A DNA stretch of 7,020 nucleotides from assembly GCA_003567095.1 (NCBI GenBank), contig PXAQ01000126.1, positions 1 through 7,020 of the forward strand. The letters are read 5' to 3'. Of this stretch, positions 5,529-7,020 are shown in pieces. The position numbers and the translations under genes were made by a program. The notes below the pieces were generated by a model, which had not been told where the DNA came from, ran no database searches, and was given only the letters and a program-made list of their open reading frames with translations. The stretch comes from Phycisphaerae bacterium. Its GTDB lineage: Bacteria; Planctomycetota; Phycisphaerae; Sedimentisphaerales; Anaerohalosphaeraceae. Position 1 is the first letter of the stretch, and every line of letters begins with the position of its first letter.

Positions 5529-6050
5529 ATGTTGGCCGAGGAAGCAATCAGAACAGACATACAGACCGACCAGCCGCTGGAAGATACGGTTGTCAAGATC
5601 TTCCGCAACTCTAAGGTGGTTAAAGGCGGGCGGCGCATGAGTTTTTCCGCACTGGTGGTAGTTGGCGATCGTAACGGGACCGTCGGCTACGGCTACGGCA
5701 AAGCGAACGAAGTGCCGCCGGCGGTTGAAAAGGCGGTCAAGGATGCAAAGAAGAACCTGCATCGCATCCCTGTCGTTGACGAGACAATCCCGCACGCGGT
5801 GGTGGGCAAGAGTCGCGCCACGCAGGTGACGCTGCTGCCGGCCAGCCCGGGTACCGGTGTCATCGCCGGCTCCAGCGTTCGGCCGGTGTTGGAGTATGCC
5901 GGCGTCCGCAATGTGCTGACCAAGATTAACGGCAGCCGGGCGGCCAAAAACGTCGTTAAGGCGGTGATGAACGGTTTGTTGGAATTGCGCGATAAAGAAA
6001 CCGTCGAATCTCAGCGCGGAGTTGAGATCGAAGTTGAAAAAAGGTGGTGA
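5529..6050 (+). CDS. rpsE: 30S ribosomal protein S5
   Basis: The product (173 residues from ATG 5529) has the S5 double-stranded-RNA-binding domain, FRNSKVVKGGRRMSFSALVV (25-44) with GDRNGTVGYGYGKANEVPPAV (46-66). The C-terminal domain follows with TQVTLLPASPGTGVIAG and YAGVRNVLTKINGSRAAKNVVKA. S5 lies at the mRNA entry site with S3 and S4 and affects decoding accuracy; the loop around residues 31-38 is where E. coli spectinomycin-resistance changes map. ATG 5529 is preferred because it follows a GGAG, though only 3 bases away. GTG 5517 would add four residues (MLEI) but has no close SD. The stop TGA 6048-6050 lies inside the SD of rplO, and no rpmD follows. Confidence 0.96.
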   Translation: MLAEEAIRTDIQTDQPLEDTVVKIFRNSKVVKGGRRMSFSALVVVGDRNGTVGYGYGKANEVPPAVEKAVKDAKKNLHRIPVVDETIPHAVVGKSRATQVTLLPASPGTGVIAGSSVRPVLEYAGVRNVLTKINGSRAAKNVVKAVMNGLLELRDKETVESQRGVEIEVEKRW

Positions 6051-6053
6051 TCA
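6040..6053 (+). promoter_or_regulatory. Extended Shine-Dalgarno site of rplO
   Basis: AAAGGTGGTGATCA matches the full complement of the typical bacterial 16S 3' end (AAAGGAGGTGATCC) at 12 of 14 positions. It contains the rpsE stop codon (TGA 6048-6050), and the GGTGG core ends 10 bases before ATG 6058. It supports 6058 as the rplO start rather than the in-frame ATG 6022, which lies inside rpsE. The 16S end of this organism is assumed, not seen. Confidence 0.75.
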
Positions 6054-6057
6054 CGTC

Positions 6058-6507
6058 ATGTTGAGCAATGAAATAACTGCAATTGTCGGCGCTTGTACAA
6101 AGCGCAAACGCGTCGGGCGCGGAAAAGGCAGCGGTCGCGGCAAGACCTGCGGTCGCGGGCATAAAGGCGCCGGGAGCCGGTCGGGTTTCAGTGTCCATCT
6201 GCTAAATGAAGGTGGACAGATGCCCCTGTTTCGCCGGCTGCCCAAGCGCGGTTTTAACAACGCCAATTTTGCGACTAAATATGAGGTCGTCAATGTCTCT
6301 CAGTTGGACCGCGTGTTCAATGACGGCCAGACGGTCGGGATCGACGATTTGATCGGCGTCGGGCTGATCGGGAATCGCAAAAGCAAGGTCAAAATTCTCG
6401 GCGACGGCGAACTGACCAAAAAGCTGGATGTCCTGGCGCACAAATTCAGCAAGACTGCCGAGCAAAAGATATCCGGCTGCGGCGGGTCGGTCAAAGTGGT
6501 TGCCTGA
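6058..6507 (+). CDS. rplO: 50S ribosomal protein L15
   Basis: The 149-residue product has the L15 glycine/arginine-rich N-terminal arm, KRVGRGKGSGRGKTCGRGHKG (17-37), the motif EGGQMPLFRRLPKRGFNN (51-68) and the C-terminal domain with VKILGDGELTKKLDVLAHKFS (111-131). L15 threads its arm into 23S rRNA and is a late-assembly protein of the large subunit; E. coli L15 has 144 residues. ATG 6058 gives the normal N-terminus. A start at 6022 would overlap rpsE by 29 bases and add 12 residues encoded over the SD. The gene ends with tandem in-frame stops, TGA then TAA (6505-6510). It lies 7 bases after rpsE with no rpmD between, and 24 bases before secY, in the standard spc order. Confidence 0.97.
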   Translation: MLSNEITAIVGACTKRKRVGRGKGSGRGKTCGRGHKGAGSRSGFSVHLLNEGGQMPLFRRLPKRGFNNANFATKYEVVNVSQLDRVFNDGQTVGIDDLIGVGLIGNRKSKVKILGDGELTKKLDVLAHKFSKTAEQKISGCGGSVKVVA

Positions 6508-6518
6508 TAACGATACTC

Positions 6519-6524
6519 GGAAGG
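6519..6524 (+). promoter_or_regulatory. Shine-Dalgarno site of secY
   Basis: GGAAGG lies 7 bases before ATG 6532 and only 1 base before the in-frame ATG 6526. The spacing favours 6532 as the secY start. Confidence 0.65.
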
Positions 6525-6531
6525 TATGACA

Positions 6532-7020
6532 ATGCTTGGAACGTTTGTCAATATATTCAAGATACCGGACTTGCGGAACAAGATTCTGTTTACGCTGGCG
6601 CTGCTGCTGATCTACCGCATCGGGTTTCAGATTCCCGTGCCCGGCTTTGACGCCGAGCAGATCATGGCCGCCGCGGCGCAGCGTGAATCCGATGCGCCGC
6701 TGGGACGCGCCGCTGATTTTCTTCAGATGTTTACCGGCGGCACGCTGAGCCAAAGCAGTCTGTTTGGCTTGGGGATTATGCCGTACATTTCCGCGTCGAT
6801 TATTTTGATGCTCTTGGGCGAGGTGATTCCGGCGTTGAAAAAGCTGCGGCAGGAGGGGATGTCGGGGCATAAGAAGATACAGGAATATACCCGTTACCTG
6901 ACGGTTCCGCTGTGTGTGGTCCAGTCGCTGATGTTTATGCGGATGTTTGTCGGCACGGATAATGTGTATCCCGGCATGCAGACCTATGCGCTGTTTATGG
7001 GCGTCTTCGGGATGACCGCC
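6532..7020 (+). CDS. secY: Protein translocase subunit SecY, N-terminal part (partial)
   Basis: The frame is open from ATG 6532 to the window end, giving 163 residues of a protein usually about 430-450 long. Residues 12-32 (DLRNKILFTLALLLIYRIGF) match the first SecY transmembrane helix. IPVPGFDAE (34-42) follows, then FLQMFTGGTLSQSSLFGLGI (63-82), which covers the plug and the start of helix 2. IMPYISASIILMLL (82-95) is the hallmark second helix. EGMSGHKKIQEYTRYLTV (108-125) is the first cytoplasmic loop leading into helix 3. SecY is the membrane channel of the Sec pathway, partnering SecE/SecG and SecA or the ribosome. The shorter alternative start 6 bases upstream is less likely on SD spacing. 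The loop after IPVPG (AAAAQRESDAPLGRAA, 46-61) is somewhat longer than in E. coli. secY at the end of spc is the standard arrangement. Confidence 0.97.
   Translation, partial: MLGTFVNIFKIPDLRNKILFTLALLLIYRIGFQIPVPGFDAEQIMAAAAQRESDAPLGRAADFLQMFTGGTLSQSSLFGLGIMPYISASIILMLLGEVIPALKKLRQEGMSGHKKIQEYTRYLTVPLCVVQSLMFMRMFVGTDNVYPGMQTYALFMGVFGMTA

Noticed and set aside
6022..6057. Upstream in-frame ATG that would lengthen L15 by 12 residues
   Set aside because: It overlaps rpsE, has no SD, and would make the extended SD before ATG 6058 part of the coding sequence; L15 normally starts at the equivalent of 6058.

Overview
This window is one co-directional block of ribosomal protein genes, all on the + strand: the distal S10 operon followed by the spc operon. 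The order is rpsS (3' end only), rplV, rpsC, rplP, rpmC, rpsQ, rplN, rplX, rplE, rpsN (zinc type), rpsH, rplF, rplR, rpsE, rplO and secY (5' part only). This is the canonical bacterial order. The one gene missing from the usual spc set is rpmD (L30), which normally lies between rpsE and rplO; here those genes are 7 bases apart.

The organism is a bacterium with moderately GC-rich DNA. A four-cysteine S14, the absence of L30, an enlarged L22, an S3 with a long Pro/Thr/Arg tail and a loop insertion in L14 together suggest the Planctomycetota, perhaps a Phycisphaerae/Sedimentisphaerales-like lineage. That placement rests on general resemblance and was not tested by a search. Scattered cysteines in many of the ribosomal proteins would fit an anaerobic lifestyle, but this is weak evidence.

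Layout: 1-54 holds the end of S19. 115-1954 encodes L22, S3 and L16. 1966-3779 encodes L29, S17, L14, L24 and L5 with short gaps. 3816-5036 encodes S14, S8 and L6, with S8 and L6 directly abutting. 5112-6507 encodes L18, S5 and L15. From 6532 to the window end lies the start of SecY, the protein-translocation channel. Most genes carry a recognisable Shine-Dalgarno (SD) sequence. No promoter or terminator is convincing inside the block, so it is probably transcribed as part of one or two long polycistronic messages from upstream. No gap exceeds about 75 bases, and I see no mobile element, CRISPR array, tRNA or rRNA.

This is conserved housekeeping DNA, and I found no hidden new system of many genes. 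The feature most worth a second look is the roughly 72-residue N-terminal extension of L22, which reads like a Cro/CI (XRE)-type helix-turn-helix fused to a ribosomal protein. Lesser oddities are the S3 tail with an eight-cytosine tract, the L14 loop insertion, an unusually long SD match before rplO, a possible stem spanning the rpsN-rpsH junction, and an open same-frame stretch between rplF and rplR.
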